Assembly: GCA_964593865.1 (NCBI GenBank)
Contig: CAZQKE010000011.1
Location: forward strand, 1 to 15,205
Direction: 5' to 3'
Origin: CAZQKE01 sp964593865
Lineage (GTDB): Bacteria; Chloroflexota; Anaerolineae; JAAYZQ01
Length of the DNA: 15,205 bases
Position 1 is the first letter of the stretch, and each line of letters opens with the position of its first letter. Shown here piece after piece: positions 13,452 through 15,205 of the stretch. Made by a program: the position numbers and the translations under genes. The notes below the pieces were generated by a model that was not told the DNA's origin, ran no database searches, and saw only the letters and a program-made list of their open reading frames with translations.

Positions 13452-14585
13452 TTGAAACTGCACGAGTATCAATCAAAGCGGATCTTTGCCCAATACGGCG
13501 TGCCCATCCCACAGGGAGATGTGGCTACCACGCCCCAGGAAGCGCGGCGGATCGCAGCGCGGCTGGGCGGGCGCGTGGTCGTCAAGTCCCAGGTGCTGGT
13601 GGGCGGGCGGGGCAAAGCGGGCGGCATCCGGCTGGCCGAAGACCCCGACGAGGCGGAAGAGGTCGCAGCTCAGATCCTGGGCATGGAGATCAAGGGCCTG
13701 CCGGTGCGCAAAGTGCTGGTGGACGAAGCGGCGAGTATCGCCCAGGAGATCTACTTGGGCGTCGTCATTGACCGCGCCCGGCGGCGACCGGTGGTGATGG
13801 CTTCCTCCGAAGGCGGCGTTGAAATTGAGGAGGTGGCCCGCACCATGCCGGAGCGCATCATCAAGATCGTTGTGGACCCTTTCCTGGGGTTGCAGGACTA
13901 TCAGGGGCGGGAGCTGGCCTTTGGCATCGGCCTGGATAAAAGCCTGGTGCGCGATTTCGTCAAGATCGCCAAAGGGTTGTACGACGCCTTTATCGGCAGC
14001 GACGCTTCTCTGGCCGAGATCAACCCCCTGGTCGTCACCGATGACGGCCGGCTCCTGGCCGTAGACGGCAAGATGCTGCTGGACGATAACGCCCTGTTCC
14101 GCCATTTTGATTTGGCCGAAATGCGCGACGCCGACGAAGAGACGCCCGAAGAGCAGGAAGCGCGGCGTTACGGCCTGAGCTACGTCAAGCTGGACGGCGA
14201 AATCGGTTGCATGGTCAACGGCGCGGGCCTGGCCATGGCGACTATGGACATCATCAAGCTCTACGGCGGCGAACCGGCCAACTTTTTGGACATCGGCGGC
14301 GGGGCTAAAGCGGACAAGGTGGCGGCGGCCCTGCGCATCATCCTTTCCGATCCCAACGTCAAGGCGGTGCTGTTCAACATCTTTGGCGGCATCACCCGCT
14401 GCGACGAGGTGGCCACGGGCATCCTGGAAGCCCTGCGGGAGGTTCCCACCGACGTGCCCATGGTCGCCCGGCTGGTGGGGACCAATGAAAAGGAGGGCCG
14501 CGAGATCCTGGCCCAGGCCCAGATGGCAACCGCCGCTTCCCTGGCCGAGGCCGCCCAAAAGGCGGTCGCCGCCGCGCAAGGATAA
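13452..14585 (+). CDS. sucC: Succinate-CoA ligase, beta subunit
   Basis: A 377-residue subunit of the TCA-cycle enzyme that converts succinyl-CoA to succinate with formation of ATP or GTP. The N-terminal ATP-grasp domain starts with the family's MKLHEYQSK and has the nucleotide-binding KSQVLVGGRGKAGG (45-58) and the metal-binding SLAEINPLV (186-194) and DGKMLLDDNA (205-214). The C-terminal CoA-ligase domain has NFLDIGGGAK (277-286) and NIFGGITRCDEVA (309-321), which helps place the phosphohistidine of the alpha subunit. Length matches short bacterial forms. The start is TTG 13452: it restores the conserved N-terminus and has GGGAGGG (13441-13447) 4 bases upstream, whereas a GTG at 13404 has neither. 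sucD follows after 81 bases. Confidence 0.95.
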   Translation: MKLHEYQSKRIFAQYGVPIPQGDVATTPQEARRIAARLGGRVVVKSQVLVGGRGKAGGIRLAEDPDEAEEVAAQILGMEIKGLPVRKVLVDEAASIAQEIYLGVVIDRARRRPVVMASSEGGVEIEEVARTMPERIIKIVVDPFLGLQDYQGRELAFGIGLDKSLVRDFVKIAKGLYDAFIGSDASLAEINPLVVTDDGRLLAVDGKMLLDDNALFRHFDLAEMRDADEETPEEQEARRYGLSYVKLDGEIGCMVNGAGLAMATMDIIKLYGGEPANFLDIGGGAKADKVAAALRIILSDPNVKAVLFNIFGGITRCDEVATGILEALREVPTDVPMVARLVGTNEKEGREILAQAQMATAASLAEAAQKAVAAAQG

Positions 14586-14614
14586 GACAAATGCACCTGT
14601 CGTTCCCGGCGCCG

Positions 14615-14652
14615 ACTTTACCGCAGAGACGCCGGGGACGCGGAGGACAAAA
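14615..14652. repeat. Single arm of the intergenic GC-rich element within the sucC-sucD gap
   Basis: CTTTACCGCAGAGACGCCGG and the following GGACGCGGAGGA match the 13105 element (CTTTACCGCrGArACG...GrGG.CGCGG.G). It fills most of the 81-base gap inside the operon and ends at the AAGGAG (14651-14656) that serves sucD. Confidence 0.5.
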
Positions 14653-14666
14653 GGAGATTTTTAGAG

Positions 14667-15205
14667 ATGAGCATTTTGGTTGACAAAAACACACGCCTGG
14701 TTGTGCAGGGCATCACCGGGCGCGAAGGCGAATTCCACACCCGGCAGATGCTCGATTACGGGACCAACATCGTCGCCGGGGTGACGCCGGGCAAAGGCGG
14801 CGGCTGGGTAGCAGGGGTCCCGGTCTTTGACACGATGGCCGAAGCGGTCCGCGCCACGGAAGCCAATACCTCCATCATCTACGTCCCGGCCCGCTTTGCC
14901 CCCGACGCCATCCTGGAAGCTGCCGATGCGGGCATTCAGGTCATCGTCTGCATCACCGAAGGGATCCCGGTGCTGGACATGATCAAGGTCCGCGCCTACC
15001 TGGAATGCAAAGATACCCGCCTCATCGGCCCCAACTGCCCCGGCCTCATCACCCCCGGCCAGGCCAAAGTGGGCATCATGCCCGGCCACATCCACACGCC
15101 CGGCCCGGTGGGCGTCGTCTCGCGCAGCGGGACGCTGACCTACGAAGTGGTCTACGCCCTGACCGAAAAGGGGCTGGGGCAATCTACGGCCATCGGCATC
15201 GGCGG
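14667..15205 (+). CDS. sucD: Succinate-CoA ligase, alpha subunit (5' part, cut by the window edge)
   Basis: The first 179 residues of the CoA-binding, phosphohistidine-bearing subunit. The Rossmann CoA-binding domain shows VVQGITGREGEFH (12-24), GVTPGKGG (38-45), ITEGIPVLDM (96-105), the IGPNCPGLITPG segment (120-131) and SRSGTLTYE (152-160). The active-site histidine lies further on, beyond the window. ATG 14667 has AAGGAG at 14651-14656, a slightly long spacing of 10. It pairs with the upstream sucC, the standard bacterial order. No sign of damage in the visible part. Confidence 0.95.
   Translation, partial: MSILVDKNTRLVVQGITGREGEFHTRQMLDYGTNIVAGVTPGKGGGWVAGVPVFDTMAEAVRATEANTSIIYVPARFAPDAILEAADAGIQVIVCITEGIPVLDMIKVRAYLECKDTRLIGPNCPGLITPGQAKVGIMPGHIHTPGPVGVVSRSGTLTYEVVYALTEKGLGQSTAIGIG

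Noticed and set aside
13473..14579. Antisense open frame (368 codons) opposite sucC
   Set aside because: sucC is unambiguous on the plus strand; this is a codon-bias shadow.

Overview
The window looks like chromosome of a GC-rich bacterium of the phylum Chloroflexota (Anaerolineae-like). This is an inference from gene content: long Thr/Pro-rich linkers on lipoproteins, a DUF348-G5 lipoprotein fused to a WD40-like propeller, a Thermus-type TtuB/TtuA tRNA-thiolation pair, MttB-superfamily methyltransferases without pyrrolysine, and Gram-positive-style surface signals (lipobox, LPQTG). Nothing here is phage, an insertion sequence or CRISPR. Most genes have a good Shine-Dalgarno, and the promoters I can see are sigma70-like with 17-bp spacers.

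Layout. 1-132: probable C-terminal tail of an upstream gene (+). 168-2699 (+): a one-carbon transcription unit with an extended -10 promoter, a ~290-nt leader holding a 14-codon ORF and hairpins, an MttB-like methyltransferase, its corrinoid protein, and a strong intrinsic terminator. 2704-4292 (+): an apparently leaderless lipoprotein gene. 6112-4289 (-): ttuB-ttuA-SAM methyltransferase, convergent with the lipoprotein gene; the two stop codons share a CTAG. 6233-10603 (+): an operon for a sortase-signal NTF2-like surface protein and a 1228-residue MMPL/RND transporter, driven by a promoter set between two near-identical TetR-type palindromes. 10653-10680: hairpin between convergent genes. 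12942-10712 (-): two lipoproteins, one with a Thr/Pro linker and an Ig-like domain, the other an M1-family metallopeptidase. 13228-15205 (+): sucC and the start of sucD, behind an extended -10 promoter and a structured leader.

How parts fit together. MttB-like protein and corrinoid protein should pass a methyl group from a quaternary or tertiary amine to cobalamin; the enzyme that takes the methyl onward and the reactivase are not in the window. TtuB (C-terminal Gly-Gly) should deliver sulfur to TtuA for 2-thiolation of tRNA uridine 54. The NTF2-like/MMPL operon is the best candidate for something undescribed: a clamped TetR-type promoter, a cell-wall-anchored small domain, and a transporter with a ~660-residue external region containing two different families of internal repeats. 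A dispersed GC-rich element (ACCGCrGA...CGCnGrGGA) occurs upstream of sucC and again inside the sucC-sucD gap, with a related hairpin before the mttB-like gene.
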